This document shows positions 1 through 12,512 of a DNA stretch of 64,000 nt, one piece after another. Origin of the DNA: Dipetalonema caudispina (Eukaryota; Nematoda; Chromadorea; Rhabditida; Onchocercidae); assembly GCA_013365325.1 (NCBI GenBank), contig JABVXV010000185.1:56930-120929 (forward strand), read 5' to 3'. A model generated the notes under the pieces. The model had not been told where the DNA came from. It ran no database searches and saw only the letters and a list, made by a program, of their open reading frames with translations. Position 1 is the first letter of the stretch. Each line of letters begins with the position of its first letter. The position numbers and the translations under genes are program-made.

Positions 1-905
1 AAAATAAAAAAAAAAAAAAACATAAATAAACAAAACTGTATAATTAGCAATGTTTTTTGGTAATTTTTTTCATATGATATTACTATGGTATTAGAATAAA
101 AGTTATGAATATAGGCAGATTTGGATCATTTCAAAAAAAATTTATCATTTTGACATTAACAATAATAACTTTTATTGTATATTTTCTGGAAATTTTAAAA
201 AAGCCAAAATATTCTACATGTTATGCCTAATATATGCATTAAATGAAGATTTATTACATTTTTATTACAAAATCAAATTTTCAATGGCAAATATTTTTCG
301 TTCTATTTCCTAACTATCACATTTAAAATATCATTCTGAAATGTTTCAAACAATTTTTTCATATTTTCTAAATTGTTGCACGAAATATTTCGCTCCATTC
401 AATTGCCAAATTTTACAACAAGAAGCTGATTAACAACATTATGATAGATTATCGCATTGCTAGCTTTTTCATTTTGACAAATTCATAAATTTCATTTGAA
501 ATTTCATATCATATCCTTGGAATTTTCTTTTTTTAATAATATAATGAAATATAATCCATCTTATCTGCCTTTTACAGATTTATTATTTTTCGAGTATTGT
601 AAATTTACAACTATCATTATCAATTATAACTGTAGAAAAAAAAAAAAAAAAAAAAAGAAAATTGAATCTAGCAATTTTATATTTAATCATGCAAAAAGCA
701 ATTTTCTTTAAAAAAAAATATAAAAATTGTACATCTAATCTAAAAAGCATCAAAACATTAAATTATCCCTTTTAAAGTTATAAAAAATATAATGATATCA
801 TTGGAGAATTATTTTTTTTTTTAATATTACTAATCATATATTCACAAAATGATCATAATATATGATGACACTAATATTGTATTTACTAATTTTAATTTAA
901 TTTAC
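1..905. other. intron or flank of the P-type ATPase gene; no coding seen
   Basis: AT-rich DNA with several A or T runs. The ATPase exon to its right ends in a good splice donor at 905-904, so this stretch should be intron or contain the next exon. I looked on the minus strand for the expected next segment, the region after transmembrane helix 2 of a P-type ATPase, and did not find it. The rest of the gene therefore probably lies beyond the left edge. A 71-codon plus-strand open frame at 496-711 is mostly lysine from an A run and is not believed. Confidence 0.5.
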
Positions 906-1621
906 CTTTTTAGCATGTTGCTCTTGCCAATAGCTTACACCACATAGGATAAAATATATGATAATAAGTGTAATAGCCAAATAAATTTCAATTAATCGTG
1001 TAGTATCCAATGCATAAATGATGAAACAGGTTAGTGCAGCAGTTAATAATAACAATCGAAATGTATGTGAAAATTGTTTCAACAATAATTTCGTTGCTGT
1101 TCGACTTGTTACCGCAGAAATTACATTACGTCCATCGGTTATCAAACGGCTAGCTGCTTCATCCTTTCAAATTTTTATTTCAATTTTTTCCTTTTTCCTT
1201 TTTTTTTTTTTTTTTTTTTTATTAAATAATGATTAAAAAAAAAAAAAATTGATAAGGAAAAAAAAAATGCAAAAGTGATTAAAAATTAGGTGGAAAAAGA
1301 TGTGTGAAATTTTTTTCAACAATAAAAAAAAAAGGAAGCAAAATTAATTTCGGATAGTAATTGAATTTATTCTAATTTAGCTCTTTTAATTGATTTGAAA
1401 AAAAAGATAAAAGAAATTAATGCAATGTTTACCTTATTTAAACCTTTGCTACATTCTGGATGTTCTAAGTTTATTCGTGATAATGGATGAAGATCATTAA
1501 GTTGTTCAATTGTTAATGTATGCTCAAAAAAATTACATTCCAATTCAAGTTCCTGAAATAATTACTCATATTATTAATGAACAAAAGGTAATTTTTGATG
1601 TTTACCACAAAATATTGGATA

Positions 1622-1652
<31 letters not shown>

Positions 1653-3191
1653 AAAAATTTTAAAACAAACAAAAATGCACTATTTTAAAAAATAAAATAT
1701 ACAATTTTATTGTTTGTAAAATTAACACTTTAATATCATATGATCGATATTGATAACGAATAATTAAACAAAACAATGGCAATTTAAACAATTAATATGA
1801 AAACAACGTTTAATTATTTATGCTAACAATAAATAATTTTTATCATATCACTATACTGATTATTTCATTAATTTATGATACTTTGAAATACCTTAAGCAG
1901 ATGATTATGTACTACTGTAGAAACATCAATCGTATTTGCTTGTTTAGCTTTAGCCATTCTGGTATCTCTTTGTAAATACTGATTAAACCAACCGAAAATA
2001 TCTAAAAAAAAAAAAAAAAAAAAAAAAAGAAAAAAATATATCAAAAAAAAAAGTAATTGATTATTTATTACATAATGATTCATTGCACTTTTTGTAAATA
2101 ATTTTTTTTTTTTTTTTTTAAAAAAAAAAGGAAACAAAGAATAAATAAAGAAAGTGGGAACATTTGGAAAGAGCAATAATAATCTAATTCTAATTTAAAT
2201 TAGAAGATAAATTCCAATTTTCTTTTTCCTTCCTCACACATTTTTTTTTTTTTTTTTTTGTCATTCTTGTTGAAATGATGACTAATTTGTGAAGTTAATC
2301 GATCATGCTATGAGTAAGTATGAAAAACGAAAGATGAAGAAGAAAAGAAAACATTTTAAAATTTCAAATATTCAACAAACTATTAAAATGCATAAATTAA
2401 TAACAATTAACATCCTTAAAAATATACCATTTTGATTTTAATGTAAATATACAAATTTTTTTATATTTTTCCAAAATTGAAAATAATATATTATTATATC
2501 GGTAATAATGTATTGACATATATAAATCTTTAGAGAAATAAAAAGAAAAACAAACAAAAAACAAAAAGAAAATCACTAAAAATTACTTATGCTATAATCC
2601 CTTCTTTTTAATCTTTCGTTTAAAAAAAAAGAAAATTAATTTCATTTCTGGTTCTTTTCGTTTTTATTTGCAATTTTTTCCTAAATCAAAATAATTAAAT
2701 TATAAACTATAAGGTTAAATTTCGCAAAATTTCACTAATTCATCGTTTTCACCCCCCCCCCCCCCCCCTCCTTTCTTATTTTCACTTTCAACAAGTTCTA
2801 CCAAAATTTTTTTCCTTTTATTTTCACAAAACCTGTTTTTCACTTCTAATCAAATTTTCATGGATACCAAATATGCAAAAAAAAAAAAAAAAAAATCGAC
2901 ATGAAGTAGAATAGAAATTGCTAAGTTAGTATTAATAGTTACAGAGTGATTAGTATTTGAAATTATTAATTAAAAAGAAACAAATGAAATAAGGGAGAAG
3001 CAGTTTATTACTTTAAAAGCAATAGTAATAGTAGAAATGATCATCATTTGAAATAATTAACTGAAAAAGAAAAAAAAAAAAAAAAAAAAAAAAAAGGATA
3101 AAACGGGAATGGATTATTGTTTAACATTAATGAAATGCTTACCGAAAATTTTCCTTGTCATCCTTCTCTTCAAATGTGATAATTGAAACAT
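906..3191 (-). CDS. P-type cation ATPase alpha subunit, Na,K-ATPase-like (N-terminal part only)
   Basis: Four minus-strand exons join in phase: 3191-3143 (ATG, MFQLSHLKRRM...), 2001-1892, 1552-1433 and 1163-906, giving about 179 residues. The gene continues past the left edge. Family members pump Na+/K+ (or H+/K+) across the plasma membrane. The visible part matches the cytoplasmic N-terminal domain of subfamily IIC: a 'LTIEQLNDLHPLSR' segment, 'KGLNKDEAASRL', then transmembrane helices 1 and 2 (LLLLTAALTCFIIYAL and LAITLIIIYFILCGVSYWQE). The 'SYWQEQHAKK' end corresponds to the conserved S-Y-x-Q-E-A-K stretch after helix 2. The usual P-N-A-L-T-P-P motif is replaced by R-N-V-I-S-A-V, so this is a diverged paralogue; C. 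elegans has several divergent catp genes. Catalytic domains are outside the window. The start is the first Met of its open frame, but an upstream exon is possible. Confidence 0.8.
2752..2768. repeat. poly(C) run of 17
   Basis: Seventeen consecutive C on the plus strand inside the first intron of the P-type ATPase gene, so G17 in that gene's transcript. It stands out in DNA where nearly all other homopolymers are A or T. Confidence 0.95.
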
Positions 3192-4620
3192 AATGATGAA
3201 ACCTATTCATATACGCATTATCATCATTTATCATATATTGTAAAGTAATTATTCGTTGTAAGTAAGTAGTAAGTAAAAAGATCATTAGAAGAAGATAGCA
3301 AAAAAAGAAAATTTTAGCTAAATAAAAATTTCAATCATAGCCAAATTGAACCTTTTGATTATCCATAAATAGGTAATAATAATGTTGACAAAAAAAATTG
3401 GGGACAAAAAAAAAAAAAAAGTATTTCTTTAATTAGACATTATTTATCTGAAAATATACTTATTTATAAACTTTTAATTACATTATTATATAACATTTCT
3501 TTTTTCTTTTTTTTTTTTTTTTAGCAAATAGCCAATGATAATTATTTTAAAATAATGGATTTTTTTTTTTCTTTTCTTTCATATTAACGTATGAAATAAA
3601 AATTTTTTTTCTATATATTTATACATAATACATATATAACTAAATAGATATAGTATAAGTTTATAATTTCTATATTTCTTTTTTTTTTTTTTTTCAGTAT
3701 AATTTTCACATAAATTTATCAATGTATATGTAATAATAATTAATGGTATAAGATGAATTTTTAAATTAAAATATTAATTTGAATGGAATTTTATGATAGA
3801 CATATTAATGTTTACTAAATGGATTACATCTGTAAAGAGCAACGAGGAAGAGAATGTTTAATATTACTTTAATGTAATTAAAATAAATATCAGTATAAAA
3901 GTATATTTGGAGAGAATAATGAATAAATAAAAGTATGGATGAAAATATTTGCTATCAAATGGTAAATTGTTTATGACTGATAACGAAACGTTTGGAACAT
4001 AAAAGTTGTCCTATCAAATAATCAATAGAGGCATCTAATTTACAAAATGATGATGATTATTTCATTTGTTTGGTAAAATTTATTAACAAATAATTCATTA
4101 ACAAAAATTATTCAAAAAAAAAAAAAAAAAGAAAAAAAAAAGTGAAAAACTATTTCAAATTATTTCTTAATGATTTATCAACAATAATTGGTTCAATTGA
4201 TAGAATCTAAAATTTAGTAATTATTAAAGACTACATACCTATATTATATTTACAATAAATTTTATATCAAGTTTTTGATCAATATTTTACTCATTATTTT
4301 TTCCCAACCCTTTAATTTTGTTTGTTTTTTTTTTTTTTTTTTTTTTTTTTTAATGAATGAAAATGAAAAATCTTCTTAATAATTATTTCAAAAATTTCGC
4401 ATAATTTTGCATTTGGAAAAAAAGAAGAAATAAGAAAAAGAAACAGGAAGAGAGCTTTTTCAAATCATAACTTCTCTTCCATTGCTTTTTTGAATTTGGA
4501 AAATTATTTGTTAAATTTTTAACATTTCAAAATAAAAACCAATTCGATTAATTGATCGATTTTTCCACCAATTTTCCGGTTTTTCATAATTATTACAGGT
4601 ATAAATCGACTTAAATAACA

Positions 4621-4806
4621 ATGGCACATCAGTTGGTAGTCAAAAATATTAACGATAACAATAAACTAATGTATGTTAGGTTTATATTTTTATGGTGTTA
4701 TATTAAGAGTAAAAAAACAAGTTTGAGACAAATTGAATCAAATTTAAACGAACAAGTTCCGAAATTCTTAAGCCAATTCATACGAATCGAAAAAAAATTT
4801 GCATGA
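4621..4806 (+). other. possible small ORF or exon, 61 codons, unrecognised
   Basis: An open frame starting MAHQLVVKNINDNNK sits 12-20 bases downstream of an acceptor-like 'attattacag' (ending about 4600), as a trans-spliced gene would. Its amino-acid mix (E, Q, N, K, L, and an amphipathic-looking stretch 'LRQIESNLNEQVPKFLSQF') is less degenerate than the low-complexity frames around it. A donor-like 'gtatgt' lies inside, at about 4671, so the first 17 codons could be a separate exon. No family recognised. It may be spurious. Confidence 0.25.
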
Positions 4807-5015
4807 GAAATTTTTAGCCAAAAAATATTTTTCGTATTCATAGGACTGATTCAGACGGATAGATTTTCAATAATAACAAATCGTCGATAATTGCAATTTT
4901 TTTTTCTTTTTTTTTTTTTTTTTAATTTGAAAAGGAAAAAAGAAGAAAAACCATGTCCGGAAATTAATTTTTCACTATCAATTTTTAAAATTTTTATTTT
5001 TCTTAAATCTTTTAA

Positions 5016-5016
<1 letters not shown>

Positions 5017-5101
<85 letters not shown>
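5017..5101. repeat. (TA)n microsatellite, about 85 bp
   Basis: Uninterrupted TA dinucleotides, about 42 copies. It creates an artificial Ile-Tyr repeat frame that should not be annotated as protein. Confidence 0.97.
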
Positions 5102-5103
<2 letters not shown>

Positions 5104-5253
5104 ATAAATGCTACAAATATATATATACATATAATATTTCGACCAAGAACTTTTTTAAAAATTTTTTTCTATAACAAAATTAAAGATAATTTTTAATGAC
5201 AAATTTTATCATTGTTGTTAATACTATCATTTATTTATTTGTTTGTTTGTTTG

Positions 5254-5255
<2 letters not shown>

Positions 5256-5333
<78 letters not shown>

Positions 5334-5348
5334 TATTATTACTATTAC

Positions 5349-5444
<96 letters not shown>

Positions 5445-5515
5445 CATTATTATTGCTATTATTATTATTATTGTTATTATTATTATTATTGTTATTATTA
5501 TTATTATTATTATTA

Positions 5516-5579
<64 letters not shown>

Positions 5580-5609
5580 CATTATTACTATTATTTGTTA
5601 TTATTATTA

Positions 5610-5650
<41 letters not shown>

Positions 5651-5731
5651 GTTATTATTATTATTATTATTATTATCATTATTATTACTACTACTGTTAT
5701 TATCATTGTCATTATTATTAATCTCTAATAT
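5256..5731. repeat. (TTA)n trinucleotide microsatellite, about 470 bp
   Basis: Long TTA/TAT/ATT array with scattered interruptions (CTA, GTT, CAT, GCT). It is followed to about 5920 by degenerate trinucleotide-like DNA (GTAGTA, GGTTGTTGTTGTTG). All the large homopolymeric open frames overlapping it (Tyr, Ile, Leu or Asn runs on both strands) are by-products. Confidence 0.97.
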
Positions 5732-7741
5732 TACTAGTATTACTAACACCGTTATTGTTTAATATTACTGCTATTGATGTTATTATTATTATTATTGGTA
5801 GTAGTCACAGAGCAGTAGTAGTAGAACTAAAAGTAATAGTGGTGGAGGTAAGTGGTTGACATCGTCATGGTTGTTGTTGTTGTCAATGGCCTTGTGGTAG
5901 TAGTATAGTTGTTAGAAGAGGAGAACATTTGGTATCTGTTAGATAGGAGAGGAGAAATTATTTGCATTATATTTTGCAGCAAGAGAGAAAACCGATTATA
6001 ATATATTCGAAATAGGGAACGACTAACATTTAAAATAAATATTGTTGAAAAAAAAAAGAAAATAAAAAAAGAAACATTCACTAATTAATTTAATATTAAT
6101 TGATTACGTTTCAACAACTATTATATAATATAGATAATATCATTTTCGTTTTATTTGATAAATAATGAGAAATAAGAAAAATTTTGAAGAAATTTTTCTC
6201 TTTATTTATTTTGCCTATTTTAAATGTTAATCTTTTCCAAATGATCTTGATTAATTTCAATCGTTACTAGTAAATATTACTGTGTAATTCATTTTAAGTA
6301 TTTTCGAAATTTCAAGAAATGAATTAGCAGATATTAGATGCAATTACTGACAATATAATTAATAGTTTGAATTAAATACAACAATAGCGGCAAATATTAT
6401 GAATATTATATCAAGAAGTAATCAACGTATAGGAATACGAATTGATAAGATAGTATGATGTACTAAATGATCCGAGGATAAATCTTAATATCATTAAGGT
6501 TAAGTTTGATAGCTTGCTACAATTATGGATAGACCAATTATGAAGCCTTAATTATCATTATTTAATATCATAAAATTGTTAGTGTGTTTACTATTATAAC
6601 CACCAATTTATGTGATACCGTAGTATCATTATTACTTAATGATACTATTTTATATACGCTAATGTTGTAACAGATCATTATGCTGTATGTTTTTAATTTT
6701 GAAGATTTCATTTTGATAAGGGTCAAATCAAATTTCTATCATAATAAAGAAGCAAAAAAAAAAAAAAATAAAAATAAAAAAAAAATTCTATTAGTAGTAA
6801 GCTAACCTTTTCTCCAAATTTTAAATGTTTAATTTTTTAATTCATTCGTCAAAAAAAAGATAATGAGATTAGAAAGATGTTTATATCAGTGAAAAATTTA
6901 AGGTAGATCGTCTAATTTACTAAACCTAATCTTGCCTCAATCATATATAGCATTTCTCTTTTTTTGATTTGAATTTTAAAAATCAATAAACAAACTTCTA
7001 TTTTTCGTCTTCCTTTTCCTTCTTCGGCATCTTTATATTCTTTTCTTTCAGTAACATTAGGCATACTTCACATTATTCGTTTATTAAATGTTAGAGCTTT
7101 CTAAGTTTGCTCAATTCGTAGCAAAAATTAAAACTTAAATTTAAAATGCTTAAATAAATATAATTATCAATATTCTCTATAACTGAAATATCACATACAG
7201 AAACTCTATATCAAAGAAAAGAAGAGAGAGAGAGAGAAAAAAAAAAAGGATATAATTGAGGAAATAATTTAATCAAAGAATTTGAAACCGTTTAATATTG
7301 AAATTTTATAAACTGATAATGTAAAAAATAACTTTACGAAAAATTACATAGCTCTAATATGTAATTATTATTATAATATCCATAATTGCTGCAAATAATA
7401 TTTCAGTGAAAGTGAATGTATTTTTTAATAATAAATAAATATTAGGTAAAAATTTGTTGAATATCCAGTTTAGTAAATCTTTTTTTTTTTTCTTTTTTTT
7501 TCCTGAATGATATTTGAAAGTGTATATGACCTTCATATTTTATCAATATTAATAGCCTTAATTGGTGTCATTGAACCGTTACCATTATCGATGTATGATT
7601 ACTATTAGTGCAATAATTATGATTTATACTTTCATTTTCGTCATAATTTTCCCATTATAGATGTAACTTTCGCTATTGTAATAGTTATATTATTAATGCA
7701 AGTTTTGTAATTATCAGGATAAATTATCATCATCGTTGTCA

Positions 7742-7935
7742 TTAGGAAAAATGAATAATGATAATAATGATAGTGATGATGAGATTATATGATAATAATG
7801 ATGATAATGATGATGATGATGATGATAATGTTGATGATGATTGATGATGATGGTGATGATGATGATGATAGTAATAATAATAATGATGATGATTATGATG
7901 GTGATAATAATAATAATAATAATGATGATAATGAT
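7742..7935. repeat. (GAT)n / (GATAAT)n imperfect microsatellite
   Basis: Degenerate GAT, AAT and GGT triplet array on the plus strand, preceded by short TTATCATCATCG-like sequence in the opposite sense. Confidence 0.9.
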
Positions 7936-10900
7936 GAAATTTATAAAAATATGAAAATATAAAAATTTTAAAATATACGATGAATATTTAAGAAAGAAAA
8001 ATGTTGTAATTTCTGCGTATCAAGATGTATTACACGTGACATTTGAAGCATAATTAGTTGGTGATGATCCCTGCAATGGGCAAATTTTTGCAACATGGAA
8101 AGTATTCAGTGAAAGAATGGAAAGGATCAGATTATTGACTTAATTTCAAAATAATATATTTGTCAAAAAAAAAGAAAAAAAAAATTAGTAAATTTTTATA
8201 ATTGAATGATATAAAATATACGAAAGTTTAACACATGTCATATCGATGAAAAAATAAATCAAAACCTTGAAAGTTTATTCGGAAAACATCATCATAATGA
8301 GGATATAGGCATTTTTCCAACCTATGAGGTTAGATTTTTTATTTGTTGATTGTTATGACCTTTCCTGACTGTTTCATCGATATCATGACCTTGACCGTTT
8401 CATCCTTCCCTTATTTGTGTATAATTTAGCATTTGCTATGAAAAATTCCTATTCGTATTCATGCTAAGTATCGTAGTGATCAATCATTAAAGTATGACAG
8501 TTTTTATAATTATGCTACAATTTCAAAGTTAAAATTTGGAAATGAAAATTTGGGAAAAGGAACAAAAAAAAAAAAAAAAACTTCTATAATTGTTATAGCA
8601 ATAGCACTTGGAATTCTTATAATGTATCACTTGAAATTTCTCGTAATTGTTTTATGAATTTAAAATGTCAACAAATCTGTGACATACCTTCGAGAGTAAA
8701 TTAGATGTTAAATAAGCGAAACTTTTAAAATTACGAAAATATGATGATTAAAAATCAATGTTAATTAGTAAATGAAGAGAAGAAGAGAGTGAAAAATTGA
8801 CAAAATTTCTTATAATACCCATTACTGTTCTTCTTTCTCTCCTTTTCTCTTTCATTCCAGTTGTTTCCTTCTTTCACTTTTAACTCTTTTTTTTCATTTG
8901 TTAGAATTAGTAAACAATTTTTGTTTGTCAATAATATCCTTCATTTAATAAGCTAAAATACGTGATAATCAAAAATAATTACGAGAAATTTTCACTTAGA
9001 AAATGAAAATTATATGTAAAAGATATTTATATTTCAATTACAAAAAAAAAAAAAAGAAAAAAAAAGAAACGAAAGAAAAATTCGACAATATGTTGTTATT
9101 TGAGATGAACAGGTAAAAGGTAATTTGTGTAAATATTTGAAAAGAAAATATCCGATATATGTGCGAAATTTTCATCTGTTATTTGTTACCTCATCAATAG
9201 TCATCGTGTCAAATAACAAAAAAACACATTGCAAGCAGGATAGAGCGAAAAGTGTTGAAATATACTTGAAAATTTATATTTCCAGGAAATGACAAGATAT
9301 TATCGAAAATTTTTTATATCCAAGAAATGTCACATATTTCGAAGAATAGTGAAATATGATAAAAGCTCTATATACCTGAGAAGTGATGGAAGGTTAAGAA
9401 AGCTTTAGCGAAGCTATAAAATAACGAAAAAATAAAATTGTTAGATGATGAATGTCATACTAATAAATTAAACGAATAGTTGATTACAATTGTTAATCTA
9501 ATAATCAATAATGATTAATTGATAATTATAAATCTGAAACGATAATACTTTCTTACATATCGATAAGAAGAAAATTAATAAAAGAACATAAGAACTATAA
9601 AATTCCATTAATATTTAATTATTTCATTTTCAGCATTACTATTACATGAAGTTCAACTATAATGTAGGAATGATGTTGAATCAGATATTCAATACAATCA
9701 ATTGATGACCCAGAAATTATAGTGGACAGAAGTGTGAGGAAAATTAATCAATCATAATTATTGATGATCAGGAAATTGTTTTCAAAATGTGATAAAACAG
9801 GATAAGAAATCGATAGTGTTATATATTTGGAAAATTTTGAGCAAATTTAATGGCAATGAAATTTCATGCAATCTTAAAATGATCATTTTGTGGTGAGATT
9901 TCTTTTTTTTTTTTTTTTTTTTTTTTTTCCATTAATATAATAATATTTGAGAATTACATTTTCAAATTTCCTCAATAACTTGTTGCTTTGCTTCTTTTAT
10001 CATATGATAAATTAGCATCAAGTTTGCGAAAAAATCTAAAATGTAAGTACATATGACCTAAATTTGAAAATTTCTTAGTAACAGAAGAGAATTTTTATTG
10101 AATGGTGCGATATATTGATGACAGTGTCATCAAAATCATGTTTTGGAAACATATCGAACATTTTGTTAGAATTATTTCATTCTGTAAATTAACGATACTT
10201 TAAATCCTTAATCTTTTTTTTTTTTTTTTTTTTTTTTGCAATATGTTTTATGATATCATTTTATTTCAAACATTTTTGCATTAATGCTTTATCTCAGTGA
10301 ATGATGATCGTTTTTTTTTTTTTTTTTCTTTGTAACAATACTGATGTTAATTAGATGAAAATGTTATTAATTAAATGAATGAAGAGTGGATGAAAAAACA
10401 AAAGAAAAGAAAGAAAGAGAAAAAAGAAGAAGATAAAAAGGAAAGGAAAAGTATCATAGAATATTTTATATTATTTGTAGTTTAACATAACATAAAAATA
10501 TTTCAAATCATAATTTGAAACAATAAACCTAATGTAAAATATAAGTATTTTCAATAATTACTTATAAAAGAATCAAAATATTCCAATAAACAGTTAATTA
10601 GATTAGTAAATGAAATGATTACAAAATATTGATACAATTTTAATTTTATTTCTTTATTTGTAATTTTTTCTTTTTCTTTTTTTTTTTTTTTTTTTTTTTT
10701 TTTCTTACAAAATTTATGATTGATATTTTAGTAAATAAATACCTATTGGTATATTCATGTATTTATTGAAATATTATCATCTTTTTGTCGATAAACTAGT
10801 TCATGTGCTATTGAAGTGGAAATTTTTCATTTAAAACAAAAAAAAAAAAAAACGATGAAATAAAATAAGAAATAAAATGTATTCCCAATTATTACAACAT

Positions 10901-10985
10901 AATAGAACAATTTTGATACTTTGTATGAATTCAAATTAATCTATAAAAGTGAAAATATTAAATAGCAGTAATGAATTGTATCAAC

Positions 10986-11022
<37 letters not shown>

Positions 11023-11171
11023 AAAAGATGAGAGAAGTCGACATAGATAGATGAATAGATCGATCATTGACCGTGTTCATTTCATTTCATTTCAATTCAT
11101 ATCAAACTCTAAAGAGAAAAAAAAAAAAAAACGATAAAAGATTAGAATATTGTATTTGAATAAAAGGTGTC

Positions 11172-11276
11172 ACAAATATTACCAGGATGTAACATTATTG
11201 AATGGGTTGGATAAAGTTTACATCAACATTTGATATGTCAACCATACCGACAAAACCATTATGTCAACTTTGTCGT
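11172..11276. other. exon-like island in the gene desert, strand uncertain
   Basis: About 100 bp of non-repetitive sequence with codon-like texture in otherwise homopolymer-rich DNA. On the plus strand an acceptor-like 'aatattaccag' ends near 11183, an ATG at 11202 opens MGWIKFTSTFDMSTIPTKP followed by two CxxC-spaced cysteines, and a donor-like 'gtaatt' follows at about 11279. On the minus strand the same block has 'ttacag' at its left edge and 'gtaata' at its right. No neighbouring exon could be joined and no family was recognised. Confidence 0.2.
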
Positions 11277-11823
11277 CCTGTAATTAATCTTTTCTTTTTT
11301 CTTTTTTCTTTTTTTTTTTTATTTTTTCATTTATTTATTTTCTCATTTTCAAAAAGTAATCTTTTGTTATATCTATTACGGCAATTATACATTTATATAT
11401 TTCTCTTTTACAAAACAAAAAAAAGAAAAAGAAAAAAGGGAAAAAAAAAAAGAGAGAGAAAAAGAGAGAGAGGGAAAAAAATTACCTCGAATAAAATCAA
11501 TTGATTGATTATTTTCAAAAAATTTACTTACGTTAACAGATATGTTTTTTTTTTTTTTTTTTAAATGGGGGAGGGAAAAAAAAAAAAAAAAAAAAGAAAA
11601 ACTGTTTAAATAAATTTAGTGAAGTTACAATAATTTAAAAATTTTTAATAAATTTGAAAAAGTTAGGAAAAAAAAAGGAAAGAAGAATGAAAAATTGATT
11701 GAATGTCATGTGAATTTCATCAAAAAGAAAAAAAACTAAAGGAGAAAAGAGGAAAAGAATTAGTAAATGCATCATTTCAACTTTAAATAGATGTATGAAT
11801 TCTCAACCAAATGTAATGTTATT

Positions 11824-11882
11824 TAATAAAGTGAAATGGGGACAAATAATACTTTTGACATTTTTAGAAAAAAATTCCATTG
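11824..11882 (+). repeat. 59-bp direct repeat, copy 1
   Basis: Begins TAATAAAGTGAAATGGGGAC and continues through ATACTTTTGACATTTTTAG to TTCCATTG. It matches copy 2, 631 bp to the right, with only a one-base difference in an A run. Confidence 0.9.
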
Positions 11883-12454
11883 GTGAAGAAGGAAAAAAAA
11901 AAAAAAAAAGACATCACAATGTAATAATATTTGTTCAATAATAAATATGAACTGAACTAGTTAAAGCTTAATATTATTTACAATTAATTAAATGATGCTA
12001 TTAATTTTGCATCTATTTAAATTAATTGCAATTAATTTAATTCATGCAGGATTAATAATGATAAATTTACAAAGGATGAAAATAAATTGAAGGAAATATT
12101 CAATTCATTGTTTATTTATTGATCGATTCAGTTAGCAAATATTGGTATCGTATAATAATTATTGAATCATTGAAAGGCATCAATGTCGTGAAGTTTACAA
12201 TGCATAATTTATATTTATCAAGCTTATATGTAAATGTACATATTTGCATTTATTTCAGAACAAAAAAAAAAAAAAAAAAGTGAGGGAAAACTTTCTTCAA
12301 ATATTAAAATTTGCTATCAGATTTGTTGAATTTGGAAATTTTCAAGTACTATTATTTGCTAGATTATTCTAAGCTTAGAACATTATTTCAGTATTTTAAT
12401 TATGAATGTGTTAACTTCGTTAAAATTTAAATTTCATTTTGCTTTGGTTCTATC

Positions 12455-12512
12455 TAATAAAGTGAAATGGGGACAAATAATACTTTTGACATTTTTAGAA
12501 AAAATTCCATTG
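12455..12512 (+). repeat. 58-bp direct repeat, copy 2
   Basis: Near-perfect second copy of the element at 11824-11882 (six instead of seven A in one run). Flanks diverge at once, on the left completely and on the right after a few bases of partial similarity (GGTGAAG versus GTTGAAG). Confidence 0.9.

Noticed and set aside
5196..5762. Several large open frames of Tyr, Ile, Leu or Asn runs on both strands
   Set aside because: They are translations of the (TTA)n array, with no unique sequence, start context or splice structure.
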